Shown here one piece after another: positions 46,480 through 57,897 of a DNA stretch of 64,000 bases. The translations under genes were made by a program, and so were the position numbers. A model generated the notes under the pieces. That model searched no databases. It had not been told where the DNA came from and worked only from the letters and a program-made list of their open reading frames with translations. Source of the DNA: Simmondsia chinensis (Eukaryota; Streptophyta; Magnoliopsida; Caryophyllales; Simmondsiaceae); assembly GCA_018398585.1 (NCBI GenBank), contig JAGTTD010000010.1, forward strand, positions 31,784,638 through 31,848,637, written 5' to 3'. Each line of letters begins with the position of its first letter. The stretch's first letter is position 1.

Positions 46480-46884
46480 CATAACACAATAGAACAGAGG
46501 TTGTCAATGTTACATTAGATGTCTCACTTTCCTTCTGTCATTCCTCGATCGAATCCTTTTCTCGTTTTCCTTAATCCAATGCATTAAATCGTCAAGTAAA
46601 CTTTGTCGAAAAGCTTGCTATTCATTGGAAGGAGGTGCCTTTCACAATTTAAGGTTTTAGGATAAATAGTTCTTTGACATAAACATGATCTTGATCAACT
46701 AACTTGGCTCACTATCCCATGACCCCAACATGTATATAGAGAAGCAAATATGACGGCTGACTAGTTTCCAAAGGCAGGAATCCCCGTATAGACGACACTA
46801 GAATGGTTTACGTTCCGAGTCCGAGCAATTATGGCTAATTCTCTTTCTTGACTCCTCGCAAACCCCTTTTTCAGAAGGGAACCT

Positions 46885-47036
46885 ATGGGTATTCCTTACT
46901 TTTAACAAAAAAAGCGGGGCCCAAGAGGGGATCTATGCAGTCTTACGCCACTTTTTTGGTCAAGCTGTTCCCTAGATTTGAGCCCATTATCTCAAGTCAC
47001 AATGTAGTAACTTTATCAATTGCACCAAGGCTCACT
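46885..47036 (-). mobile_element. tRNA-headed SINE (Au-like), decayed
   Basis: On the minus strand: GAGCCTTGGTGCAATTGATA, AAAGTTACTACATTGTGACT, GGGCTCAAATCTAGGGAACA and then GTAAGACTGCATAGATCCCC. This follows the Au SINE layout: a tRNA-like A box, a B box (GGGTTCAAGTC-like) and the GGAAACAGCC...GTAAGGCTGCGTAC body. The 3' end is too decayed to place, and no TSD was found. Confidence 0.6.
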
Positions 47037-47045
47037 TTCAATGTG

Positions 47046-48089
47046 TAACTTAGTTTTAACATTTTGACTAGTTATGATCCAAAGAAGCCTGACAAAACCA
47101 ACCCCAAACGCCAATCTCAAGATGCATACGAGGATCTCAAATTTCAAATAGGGAATAGACTTGGACGTTGGAAATCAATCATCTCAATGCAAAAGCCCAA
47201 ACCTCAGAGTACCCAAGTGAATTTCTTTTTTTCATATATAAACGGACTCCAGGAGGTGGTTCGTGAGACCTCGAATCCAATCACGCCTTCATCATAGAAG
47301 AGGGATCAAGGGGATTTGGGAAGGATTGTCCCCTTGTGCAACCAATGTGTCTTCCTTACTATAAGTAATAAAATAAATAAATAAATTGCCAAAGCCAATC
47401 AGCTCTTGAGTAGTGTGCAGTAACTAGAAACGGTTGATGTTCACAAACTAAAAGCTCCATGGCTTCACAAACAATATGCCAACATTTTGGTGAAGCTAAA
47501 GCACCCTATTTGGAGAAAATGTTGGAAGCTAGAAACTTCCATGGAACCTATAGTGCACATGAAGATGTATGATAAACCTTCCACCTATGGTATGAATGAG
47601 TCGAGTTGATCCCAAGTTCATCAGGATTGAGACTTGACTTGCAAAAAGTTTGCTTGACTCATCTTGGTCAAGATCGAATCTAGTTAGCCGGACTTTGAGT
47701 TGAACTGAGCTTGTATATGTTGATTTAGGCCTAATTTTGCTCATTTAGGCTTGCTTAGGCTCGTGGACTCATTTAAGACGTATCTGGGGACGTAACTTAA
47801 CTTGGGATTGGAACTTGACCAAGCTTTGCCTTGGATCACTTAGCTAAATGAAACAGCTCAACTCAGCTAAAGCTCAAAACAAGTAGACCCTTTCAAATTA
47901 AATAACAAGCTCTCTTACAAGGGTCCACTAGGTAGCTTTGCTTATTGACACCCCAAACGACCAATGACAGCATGTTTTGTCATTATTAAAAATATCGTGC
48001 CACTAGTAATAACCTCGATAAATCATAATTAAAGTTCATTACCAATCTAACATCTTTCGTTTCTCTTAATTTACAGAAGTTCTAACTCT
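47046..48089. other. Spacer with AGCTC/GGCTC-rich MITE-like sequence
   Basis: About 47590-47890 contains GACTTGAGC, GCTCATTTAGGCTTGC and similar words like those at 34650-35471. (AAAT)n near 47366-47383. No gene seen. Confidence 0.4.
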
Positions 48090-48345
48090 CGAGAATGCTT
48101 GGCCCAAGCTATTGTGAATGCCACTCGTTATATGATGTCTTGTTTTCATTCCTTTTCTTTTGTGTGGGCTCCTAGAATTCGTGATGGGGTTTCCCATTTT
48201 GTAACTAAGTTACATAGTTCTTCCCGCTGTAAGCATGATTGGTGGCTGAATAAATCGAACAAATTTTATTCCGCTTTGATGCTCAGTTCATGTAGTTTTT
48301 GGCCTCCGTCATTCTTTGTGTGTTTAAAAAAAAAAATATAAATAA
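48090..48345 (+). mobile_element. 5'-truncated L1 3' end
   Basis: The plus-strand frame reads AQAIVNATRYMMSCFHSFSFVWAPRIRDGVSHFVTKL, then WPPSFFV, matching the C-terminal RNase H end of plant L1 ORF2. An A-rich tail follows from about 48328. Only the last 80 or so codons remain. Confidence 0.65.
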
Positions 48346-48547
48346 AAATAAAAATAATTTAAAAAAAAAAAAAATTTGCACCAGGAAAAGGAGAGTGAAT
48401 AAGAATATTAGATATCATACCACAAACCAAAGCAAATCCACCTTCTCCTAGTTAACACTGTAGACGAAGAGAAAAAAACTTCCCAATGAATTTTCTTACT
48501 AAAGGACCACTTTCAACAATCTTCGGAAGACCTTTGTTTCTCGTCGT

Positions 48548-48640
48548 AAGTGAGCTCAGGAGAGAGGGGACTTGTACCTAGACCTCTCGACCTAGGCTTT
48601 CTGTATCAACAGTATTTCCGCCACTAAACCAAGGTCTTAT
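48548..48640 (-). mobile_element. tRNA-like SINE head
   Basis: On the minus strand CTTGGTTTAGTGGCGGAAAT and GAGGTCTAGGTACAAGTCCC resemble a tRNA A box and B box about 50 bp apart. No acceptor-stem pairing is evident, so a SINE remnant is likelier than a tRNA gene. Confidence 0.4.
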
Positions 48641-49303
48641 TTGCAATGATATGTAAAGCTCCTCTACCTACAAAAGCAGTCTGCCGTACTATTGTGTGCC
48701 TAGCAGAATTTCAGCCACTTAACCATTATCGCATTATTTAAGACCCCCCTCCCTGCCTTTTCTTTCAGCAGCACCTCTCCTTTCTTTATTTTCCCTTCAA
48801 TGAATTTCAGTAATGACTGATGCCCTACAAGCTGAATAGGCGATCGTCGATCAAAGAGCCAGGTCGGTAATTTTCTATTTGGACTTCTACTGATTAAGAT
48901 GGACTACGAAAAGACAAGAAAAGCAAATTTTGAGAAAAGTGCACAGAGATGAATGCAGAAAAGATCTGAGTCAAGGAAGACTAAAAAGAAACAATATTGC
49001 TATTACAAGAATTGTAAAACCTTATGGACATCCTACTCTTCTTGCAAAATTCATAACAGGACGGTTTAAAATGGAACAGAAATCCACCCATCCGCTCAAC
49101 TATCACTACCAAAAATATCCTATCCTTTGAAAAAGGATAGGCATGCTACGCCAAGAAAACGAAGCTGAAAGCAAGTGAAATTCTTAACTATTGCACGCAG
49201 TCCTATTGGGAGAAAGAACTCAATGCAATATTGAAAAAAAAATAAAAAAAACCAGTAGCAGGCATGAACATAGAAGAATTCTATCTTTGAGTTTCAGATT
49301 AGT
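48641..49303. other. 3' flank of the glucanase gene
   Basis: No further coding exon recognised. Poly(A) at about 49231-49250. Probably 3' UTR and intergenic DNA. Confidence 0.4.
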
Positions 49304-51714
49304 TTAACAGCCCTGAACATATAGATCATTCAATAGACCATCAGCTAAACAAATAGTAAGAACAGTAACACAAAATATCTCAGAAGGGGCAGAAATATTT
49401 ACCTTTATAGACAAAAGTGATGATGTTGCAGCAGAAGATTTCAGAGCAGGAAAGCCAACATCATATGAAATACTTCCATCTGGTTTCCAAAGCCCGAAAT
49501 TCCTCTCAGAAGTCGGTCCAGGCTTCATATCCTCATTGAAAATGGCAAAAATATACGCTTTCAGCATAATTTTTGGCCTAAGAGGAGTTCCCTTTCTCAA
49601 AGCGAGCCTCTTACGAAGATTATAATTATAAGTCCTGGCATTTTCCACTGTGGCAACAGCTTCATTTTGATCTCCACGAGAGGCCCAACCCGTCTCAGTG
49701 ATTATCACTTCCATCTTTCCAAAACCCGCATCTTCCAAAGCAGCATATGCTGCATCTATTTGAGCATCAAGCAAGTTATCATAATGGAGGCGCGTTTGCG
49801 GGTCAAAAATGCCATTGTTTTTCTGCAGAAGTGCGTAGTTTACGTCAATGTGCGATGGGTCACTCATGTACGTTAAGAAAGGGTAAGCGTTTAGACAGAA
49901 AGGCGAGCCAATCTGTGAAAGAAAATCTAAAAGGGGTTTTATGTACTGTTTTAGATTGTCCCTGAAGGTACAATTTGAAGGAGGGTAAGAATTAGCGAAT
50001 ACACCAAAGTGATGAGATGTCGAAATCTGAACTTTTTCTAGGTGAAGCTGCTTGGTTGCATTATAAATGTTCTTCGCAGCACCCAAAAGCGAACCCCAAA
50101 GCTCCTGATCGCTTTGACCTAGAACTTCATTTCCTATAGCAATACCAACAATTTGTGTCTGAGGAAGAAAGGCTTGAATGTTGTCTTGTACCCAACTTAA
50201 CGCGTGATCTGCATTGGCACTCATGTCTGTGAGGTACCCATTTGGAAGTCCAACCACTAACTGAAGGCCTGTCCCGCTAAATGCCTGAAGTACACTATGA
50301 TCAAAATCGTAAATCCTAACATTCCTTATCTTTGCTTCTCTCAAAAGCTGAACAACTTTTTCAGGTGAAGGAATGTTATCAGCGATTCTTCCATAGTTTA
50401 TGCCATAGGTTCCAGTGAAATCACCGAACACATTGATTTTTGAATGTGCTGCAGGAAGGAATCGAAATAGATGCATCAGCAACTGGACAATGGGGATGCA
50501 CCATATATAAGTAACACTAACCTTTCCTCAAGTGATTATTTCGATCATTTTTTCAGCACAAGAGTTCAAATAATCTGCAAACAATTGATGTTTGACGAAG
50601 TCTATAACTTTCAGAATTTCAGTTCACATGAAGATACAAGAACACATCAAACAATTTGAATTGATTCAACAGAAGAAATTGCAATTGCTTGAATTTTCTG
50701 CCCATGACTAACACATGAAAAGGTCATATCTATAATCCAGCTATCTAAAAGAATATAATCAAAGTTACTATGAAATTTCACCTGCCTTTAGGTACAATGA
50801 AGTTGACATATATAGCTACACCCTAAAACCAATTGGCATAAGAAGGAGTAGCACACTCGGCCTATATGTTGATCTCTTCTATCTTACACCTCTAATGTGC
50901 GATATCTAACAGGACTCACATGTAGAGTCTTTAACAACTACAGACTCCAATCTCTTGAAACAAGGAACACCAATTAACTTTGATCTTGTTGACAAGTTTC
51001 CCTAAAACAACCAACACAATAGAAGCATTAGATCATTTATTCAAATTGGAAACCAAAGATTGGCAGCATAGTAACATTACAACACTGAGCAAACAGATAT
51101 CGATAAAAAAGATAGTGAAATCCCTATCTAGGCCAAAATCATTCAAATCCATTATAAGGGTTCCTTAAAACACAATCTGCAGCAGCAGATAAACCAGCCC
51201 CAACACGCTTCATTCAGAAAGCCCCACTCATCCCACCTTAGGGGTTGTTTGTTTTCCCAGAAATAACAAAGAAAATTCATACAACATAATATCTTAGCAA
51301 TTTCCAATTCCTTTGTTACATGTGAATTAACTCACCTAAGAGGGACTAGGTAAGTTCTGATCCTCAGAAAATTCTATTTCCCATTCTGTCAACCAAACAC
51401 AAATACCTACTTCTTGGAAAGAAGATACATAATTTAAATTCCTAGAGATCCAATTCCCGATGGAAATTCAATTCTTATGTTAACCAAACAAGGCTTTAAT
51501 CTAATTAGTTTCAAAATAACCAATAGCATATAATCAAAGACAAGGAACATAGCCCTAATTAAATAAGAAAGCAAAAGAACAAATATAACCAATATAGCAG
51601 CAATTAGAATAACAAAACAAAATAACAATCCATAAAAAGAGGGAAAATCATAGAAGTACCAGTAAGAGAGATGAAGATGAAGTGCAAAAGACAAACAAAG
51701 CGCCAAAACCTCAT
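49304..51714 (-). CDS. GH17 glucan endo-1,3-beta-glucosidase (2 or 3 exons)
   Basis: Exon 1 51660-51714 encodes MRFWRFVCLLHFIFISLT, a signal peptide; the donor is ACTG|GTACTT, phase 1. The acceptor TTCCTGCAG opens exon 2 (49304-50448), giving AHSKINVFGDFTGTYGINYG. The 399-aa product hydrolyses beta-1,3-glucan (callose or wall glucan) in the apoplast. GH17 motifs: GINYGRIADN, VRIYDFD, acid/base Glu126 in GIAIGNEV and nucleophile Glu270 in IITETGW. There is no CBM43 (X8) domain. Intron 1 (50449-51659) holds a solo TRIM LTR and a MITE. A 90-nt segment (49313-49402) with GT...AG ends may be a third intron; splicing it would shorten the end to SIKGC. An internal ATG at 50482 would read into intron sequence and is rejected as the start. 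Confidence 0.93.
50771..50936 (-). mobile_element. Solo TRIM LTR in glucanase intron 1
   Basis: On the minus strand: TGTTAAAGACTCTACATGTG, GAGTCCTGT, CCAATTGGTTTTAGGG and GGCAGGTGAAATTTCA, colinear with the LTR at 60524-60721. ACTA flanks both sides (50767-50770, 50937-50940), a possible TSD remnant. Confidence 0.75.
51241..51495. mobile_element. Tourist-like MITE in glucanase intron 1
   Basis: 255 bp with ends GGGGTTGTTTG and CCAAACAAGGCT in inverted orientation, flanked by TTA (51238-51240, 51496-51498). The right end resembles the left end of the MITE at 35690 (GTTTGGTTAACAT). Confidence 0.65.
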
Positions 51715-51925
51715 TGCTCAACAATCTCTAGTCCAGCCCACAAAACCCTAACTCAAAACCCACAAGTTTTACTTCCCAGAAATCACTCTTCTTCCTCAAA
51801 CATGCCATAGAAAACCCCTTTCTTCGATAATTAACGAGTACAGAACCCGGAAAACATAGCAGCGCACATCCACAAAAAGCACAAAACCCCTAACTAGCAC
51901 AAATTTTAAACACTTAAAAATTGAA

Positions 51926-52190
51926 CTTGGAATCACATCCAACAATCAATCAAAAGATACCCTTTAATCCCCCCATTTCAATCTCCTAATCCCCCAAATT
52001 AATCACCAGCAAACCCTCTTAATCTCTCAGTATACACAACTAGCACCAATCTTAAATAACCAAAACTGAACTTTAAATCACACCAAACAATCAATCAAAA
52101 GATACCCTTTAATTCCCCTATTTCAACCTCTTCATTCCACAAATTAATCACCACTAAACCCTCTTAAACTCTCAGTATACAACTGTAGGG
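51926..52190. repeat. 145-bp tandem duplication in glucanase leader/promoter
   Basis: AACAATCAATCAAAAGATAC recurs at 51941 and 52086, and CTCAGTATAC at 52026 and 52171: a constant 145-bp offset over about 130 bp. Confidence 0.85.
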
Positions 52191-52244
52191 TGTGATTAAA
52201 GAGAGAAGAATCAAGAGGAAGTAAAGATCAATTGAAACCGGGGT

Positions 52245-52256
52245 TTTATAATAAAT
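52245..52256 (-). promoter_or_regulatory. Candidate TATA box of the glucanase gene
   Basis: TTTATTATAAAA on the minus strand, about 535 bp upstream of the ATG. The CT-rich sequence after it (CTTGATTCTTCTCTC) would suit a start site. The long leader includes the 145-bp duplication. Confidence 0.4.
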
Positions 52257-53820
52257 TGTGGGGAATCAAAGAATTATTTTCTTTTTCCACATTGATTTCG
52301 CTCTCATTGGGTGCCTTTTTTGATAAATTTTTTTTATTTTTTGAGCTTTCCTTTTGTGGGGTAATACGAAATGGAGATTCACGTAGAGAAGGCGTGTGTT
52401 AATAGAAAAGAGAAAAAAATAAAAATAAAAAAAAGGAAAGAATTTGGGAGTGTTTTGAAATTTCAACGAAGTGTGTGTACTGGGGGAGTGAATCAGTGTT
52501 GTTCTACGCGCGTTCAGGGTGTAGTGTGTTACACTCGTGGGGCTTGACTTTGACCCTTGCCGTCTCGAACTCTGTTTCACAAGGGTTCGATTTATTCCGA
52601 AACATTTTTTTTTATCAACTTTCTAAAACATTTTTGTCATGTAAATTTTTGGTGATATTATTGCCAGGCAACAATGTTAATATCAAATTAAATTTTAAAA
52701 TTTTATATTACTTTATGTAAAATTATTATTTTAATAATAATATATTTTATTAAAATAACAACAATAACTTTAACGCTAGTGTCTTAAGGATTCTCATATA
52801 AGCAAGGTTTTAGAACAATAGCACTGCTTAAATTTTTCATTCGAATTTATTACTTAAAAATTATTTTAAAAGTAAATTACACATTAGTATCTTAAACTTT
52901 ATATTATTAATTTATTACTAAAATATTTTAGGATTATTTAATAAAATAATTTTTGTTCTAAAAGTTATATATATATATATATATATATTTTATAAATGGT
53001 TTAAAAAATAGAATAAAAAGGTGTAAGATCTTCTGAAGTGAACTGATTTTTGTTGCTCTACACGCCCATGGCGTCGTGTGCTGCACTCGTGGAGCTTGAC
53101 TTTGACCCTAGTGGTCTCACTCTCTTATTGTTCTTTTCTAAGGGTCCTATTTATTGGATGAAATATATTTTGGTGATATTAAATTTATCTTGGAATTTAA
53201 TACTTAAAAGTATTTTACGATTTAGATATTTATTATTTTAAAATTTTGTTTAGAATTTAGCATAGTTTCACATGGAAGTCTAATTTACACATGACTGCGA
53301 TTGTATATAAGAGTTATGTATGTGTTTTTAGCAAATATTTAGCAAAAAGAAAAAAAATTGTTGAATTTAAATTAAAGTTAACTTGTATATTGCTGAAATT
53401 ATGTGGAATGTCATCCCTTTTCAATAAAAAGTTATCAAATTATGATTGGAAAATTCTATTATAATAGCAAAACCATTTTCCACGCCAATAGATTTTATTG
53501 AAAATCCACCGAATTTGAGTAAAGCATATATAATTGATAAAATATTTAAAGTTTAGGATGTGTAAGTGTGGAAATCATTAAATCTTAAGATATTTAAATG
53601 ATAAATTTTTAATTTTTCTCAAAAAATGTTTAATAAAATGATTTTTTTTTTCTTGAAAATTTTTATGTTTCTAGTGAAAGAAAATAATTTTATCATATAA
53701 ATATGTATAAGGTTCAAATATAATGTGAGATTATTGTTCACACTTCTGAATATCTAAATCATGCTAGAATCACATGTAATTAACATCAATTAATCACTTG
53801 TAATATTTTTCTGTGTTTTC
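52257..53820. other. AT-rich region with a dispersed duplication
   Basis: A segment of about 110 bp near 52499-52610 recurs at about 53050-53165 (CACTCGTGG, GCTTGACTTTGACCCT, then GTCTC and AAGGGT...ATTTATT). (AT)n at 52965-52988. No gene seen. Confidence 0.6.
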
Positions 53821-53970
53821 AAGGAGTATTTGACTCTAGTTTGCACTTTTGTGGATTGCCAATGCTACAATTAAGTATACTACCCTTATATATTTAATTG
53901 TTACATGAGAAGCAAAGAAATGGACTGACTCAAGCAGCAGTAAGGTCTCTAGTAGTGTCAAATACTCCTT
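53821..53970. mobile_element. Small MITE-like inverted-repeat element
   Basis: Starts AAGGAGTATTTGACTCTAG and ends with the inverse of AAGGAGTATTTGACACTACT, so about 17 bp of terminal inverted repeat with one mismatch around a 150-bp unit. No clear TSD. Confidence 0.5.
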
Positions 53971-54429
53971 AATACTTTACCTGAACGCTTAGGAGTTGAG
54001 AACAAGGATGGAGATAGGCTCGAGAGCTCGAAAGCATATCTTGAGCTCGATTGAATCAGATTGTTAGGTTGATTATCTTGATTAAAGATAAATCATCAAG
54101 ATAACAAGGTTTAGATGGAGCTAACCAACTTGAGTCATTAATCCAAGATCAACTCAATCAAGCTCAAGGCTTGGCAATCAAAACCCTAGGTGCAAGATAA
54201 ATTTACTAGAAGTTTGGGATAAAGAAACTAGGGTCGAAACCATAGAGGATATACCTTCTCGAACAACATTACCAACATTCCTAGTGCATTCAAAGGAAGC
54301 TTGATGTACCAAAGTATGTTTGGTATGGTTATGGGAACCCTTTCTTTGTCAAGCTGGAGACTGTCTACCATTCTATAGCCCCATTAAGGCTGGCACTATT
54401 GAGATTTCTTCACATAGCCACATTTAATG
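53971..54429. other. Unassigned spacer
   Basis: No gene or named repeat seen. About 54020-54180 has GAGCTCGA and CAAGCTC words. Confidence 0.3.
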
Positions 54430-55260
54430 GTTACCATTTTTTTTCTATAATTAGCGACAAAGGTCGCGATACAATACAGGCCACTCAATCAAAGCGAGGC
54501 CTCGGAAACCCATAAGGAAATCGGGACCAAAAAAAAAAAAAAACAAGAAGACTAGAGAGCCAAAAAAAAAAAATACGGGGTCAGTACACGCTAGAAGACT
54601 CTAGAACTGAAAATAAAACAGGGAGTGTCACTATTAGGCTGGGAGATAAGAGCACAGCATCAAAACCACAAAAATACCTAATCCATCAATGCAAATCGCG
54701 TGATTATTAATAGAATCATCGCTATCAAAGCTCAACTCGAGCTTCTTCCTAGTCTCCCATGTACACTTCCCTAAGAGAAGTTTATCAGTTGTTATAACCA
54801 TATTGATCCTTTCTCCGACCTTCCTCTTATTTCTTTCATTACTCGGAGGCACGGGTAGCCTCTTCATACTGCTTCAGGGTGACATATCTTTAAGGAATTC
54901 AGGTAAGTCTCGCCTAGCTTGCTCTCTTTTCTTGGGCTTTGAAGCTCTGCATCCCCTTTTAGACAGGCCATCATTGAGGTCATGACGACCCAATCCCACT
55001 TTCTTCCTTCTCTCCCTAGCCTTGCTAGACTCTTCCATATGCTGCAGTGGAGTCACTCTCAAGGAATTTCCATCATCATACGATTGTCTTTCTACAGTAC
55101 GGAGCTCAAAAGCCGTGAAAATTCAGGTCCCGAGGACACTGGATCAATGTCGCTTACAGCATCTGGGACTTGGTTACCTTGAGGAGACAACTGGTCTTGA
55201 AATCAAGGCGCTGCAGCTCCACTTAGTGGCTATGATGACAATAATGGTTGCAGTGTTTGG
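54430..55260 (-). mobile_element. Possible L1-derived remnant with poly(A)
   Basis: Poly(T) at 54438-54445 could be a poly(A) tail for the minus strand. Upstream, minus-strand frames are Lys/Arg-rich (SKARERRKKVGLGRHDLN, SNERNKRKVGERI), as near the ORF1-ORF2 boundary of plant L1 elements, but no diagnostic motif is present. Confidence 0.3.
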
Positions 55261-55709
55261 GCTCCCATGGCTATTCTAGTCATACAACCTATATTAATAG
55301 GCCTTCTTGTTTCTAGTGTGGTAGAGTATGAGCAATAGAAGAATAATCAGTGAGGGAGTAAGAAACACTATTATATATCTCTGTTTCTATAGTGATATTT
55401 TGTTACTCCCACTCTCTAAACGTAGATTTCGACCGAACTATGTAAATCTTGTGTCCCTTTTCTTTCCCTTACCCCATCTATTTATAATGCTAGCCCGGTA
55501 TTTCCTCACACAGATGCACGTGACCCAGAAAAGGGCGTCCTAAAACAAGCGCCCCTAAACCGAATGCCCAAACTGGGCACCCCGCAAAACCGGGCGCCCA
55601 CGGAAGGGCGCTCTAAGCTAGGTGCGCAGAGACAAGTGCCCAAACCCTAACCATTTCTATATAAAGGGGAGAGACCCCTTACCTTTCTTACGCTCTCTCT
55701 CTGAGAAAG

Positions 55710-55753
<44 letters not shown>

Positions 55754-56639
55754 GCAAGCCTCGTCCAGGGTAAACCACCCCACGCCTCATCGTCCTGCCG
55801 TCCTTCATCGTCACCTCTCTGGAGCAGTAACAACTCAGACCTTCCACCCACTCAGGCTAAGTCCTTTGTATCTATTATGTATATTTATTACCTGCTTTTA
55901 TTACTCTTTCATGAGCTAAATACTAACTTAAGTGTCGTAGGGGTCCCCCGTGGGTTACCCCAAGGGCTCCTCTAACCGTTTGTTTGAATCTTGCAGGAAA
56001 TACTGAGCCAAGTGTGCAGCTAGAACTTGAGTTCAGCTTGTCTTTACGAACATCATCTCATATTGAACTCCAATACGATGAATATGCTCACTGACCAAAT
56101 TCGTTGTAAACACCATCTTTTTAGAAAACATTAATGCTACAACAAACCTTTTTCTCCTATCAAATTTCGGTGACATTCTCTTAAAATACGTTGACCAAGA
56201 ATTTGAATTTTCGAACACTTAGGATATGTTTATCTCAAGAATTGGTTACAAATTCCATATTTAAATTTTATTCCTACCAACTTTGTGCTACCATCCAATT
56301 TGCAAAGGATATTGGCCACTTTGAGAGAGCTCAATTTTTATTACATCAAAGTAACATGTACTATATGCACGAGTTGGTGACATTCTCTTGATTTAAAGTC
56401 ATCACTTAATAGCATAATTAGAATTATTTATTTTCTGTTAGTAGTTGAAAAAAAAATAATTCAAGTGATTCAGTCCAATTTTCAATCTTATTAACAAACA
56501 CAAGTATGATGTTTTTGAATGTTTGTGTTCATGATCAAAACATGCCATCACTTAAACCACATTAGGTAAAAAGCGGTAAATGAATTTCTCTTATCTGACA
56601 ATTAGGTAAAGAAAATAGGGGTCAAGAGGGGTAATTGAT
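55261..56639. other. LTR-like promoter sequences
   Basis: Around 55430-55470 ACCGAACTATGTAAATCTTG resembles the R-U5 end of copia LTRs. At 55657 CTATATAAAGGGGAGAG is followed by a (CT)n leader (55714-55750), again LTR-like. Between them, 55515-55640 is full of GGGCGCCC-type palindromic words. No complete LTR pair found. Confidence 0.4.

Positions 56640-56677
<38 letters not shown>
56640..56677. repeat. Poly(G)38 tract
   Basis: 38 consecutive G. No SINE or other element was recognised around it. Confidence 0.97.
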
Positions 56678-56679
<2 letters not shown>

Positions 56680-56920
56680 TGCCAAATAGGGATAAAAAAT
56701 TATTCCCTTTACCCTTACACTTCAGTTGCCGAATAGGGGGTTATAAAGCATTAAAACTGTAATTGAAACTATTTTATGCTAATTATTATGACCTTTTTAT
56801 TTTATTATCTTGTTTCATCTTACACTTCAGTTGGAGATTTGGAGTTTAAATTTGTTAATGTTCATTGTGATTTTACATGGTTTTTCACTATTTTATTTGA
56901 ATATAGATTATTTATAAACC

Positions 56921-57602
56921 TAATATAGACCAAAAGAGGTTCCATCCCAAAACCAATTGGCAATGGGTGGAGTAGCTCATTTGATATATAAATTGGTATT
57001 TGTTTAGTAACCCACTTATGTGGGACTAACTTTTGCCTATATTAGACCACTATGCTCTGCATCTCGCGTCCATGCGAGTTGGCTATGCACTAGATTTCTA
57101 GTCCTGGGCGAACACTGCAATTCTGGCGTCACCACCATGCAATGAACATGGCTTTGCATTAGAGTTATTCTAGTCCCGGACGAATACTGCATATTCTAGG
57201 GGCGTCACCATTTGAGACTCGGGATGAGAGATTGAACAGCACATCAACCAAGGCCCAAAACTTTACCAGGCCGAGATCAACTCTAGAGCAGACCCAGGGA
57301 CTTCCATGAGATTGAGAATGAACTCTTTGAAATGTGGCGATCGACTTTGCAACACATCACCCATAGGCCTCCCATAAGAGCACTGAATGACATCGGCCCC
57401 CCATATGACCGGTGAACAGCATCGACCCCCCATATGACCGGCAATCCACAGTGCAAGACTGACGGCTCTGATACCAATGATACAAACCAAATAAGGTTCC
57501 ATCCCAAAATAAATTGCCAATGGGTGGAGTAGCTCCTTTAATATATAAATTGGTATTTGTTTAGCTAACCCACCTATGTGGGACTAGCTTTTGCCGGTAT
57601 CA
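56921..57602 (-). mobile_element. Complete TRIM (family 2) with TSD
   Basis: 682 bp. LTRs of 124 and 125 bp (56921-57044, 57478-57602) have mutually inverted ends (TGATACC...GGTATCA type). The primer-binding site GGCTCTGATACCA (57464-57476, reverse complement) adjoins the right LTR, so the element reads on the minus strand. The TSD is AAACC on both sides (56916-56920, 57603-57607). The 430-bp interior encodes nothing recognisable, which defines it as a terminal-repeat retrotransposon in miniature. Confidence 0.93.
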
Positions 57603-57607
57603 AAACC

Positions 57608-57897
57608 ATATTAGCTGTTCTAAAATTTGTTTGTTTCTTGTACTTTTTTTAGTTTTCTGAAGTGTTAATAATAAGTCTTGGTTTAACTATTTTTCTATTT
57701 TTGTAAAAATCTGTTTTAAAAGAATTCATTTTTCTAGTTCTTAATCATTGTTAAATTTTTTAATAAAAAATAATGATTCATTGGATTTGTTTTGGATCTT
57801 TTTTTTTTTTTTTCTTAATTTTGTTCTTTCTTTTTTCTGAACAAATTTTGTTCTTTGAAGTTTATTGATTTTGTTCACAAAAATTTCTTTTCACTAA
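57608..57897. other. AT-rich spacer
   Basis: Nothing recognised. Confidence 0.4.

Noticed and set aside
48548..48640. tRNA gene
   Set aside because: A- and B-box-like words are present, but no cloverleaf or acceptor stem can be paired.
50453..50482. ATG at 50482 as glucanase start
   Set aside because: The first 11 codons lie in intron sequence upstream of a clear TTCCTGCAG acceptor, and exon 1 with a signal peptide joins in phase.
57263..57520. Protein encoded in TRIM family 2
   Set aside because: The frame runs across the primer-binding site into the LTR and contains a tandemly repeated word; chance ORF.
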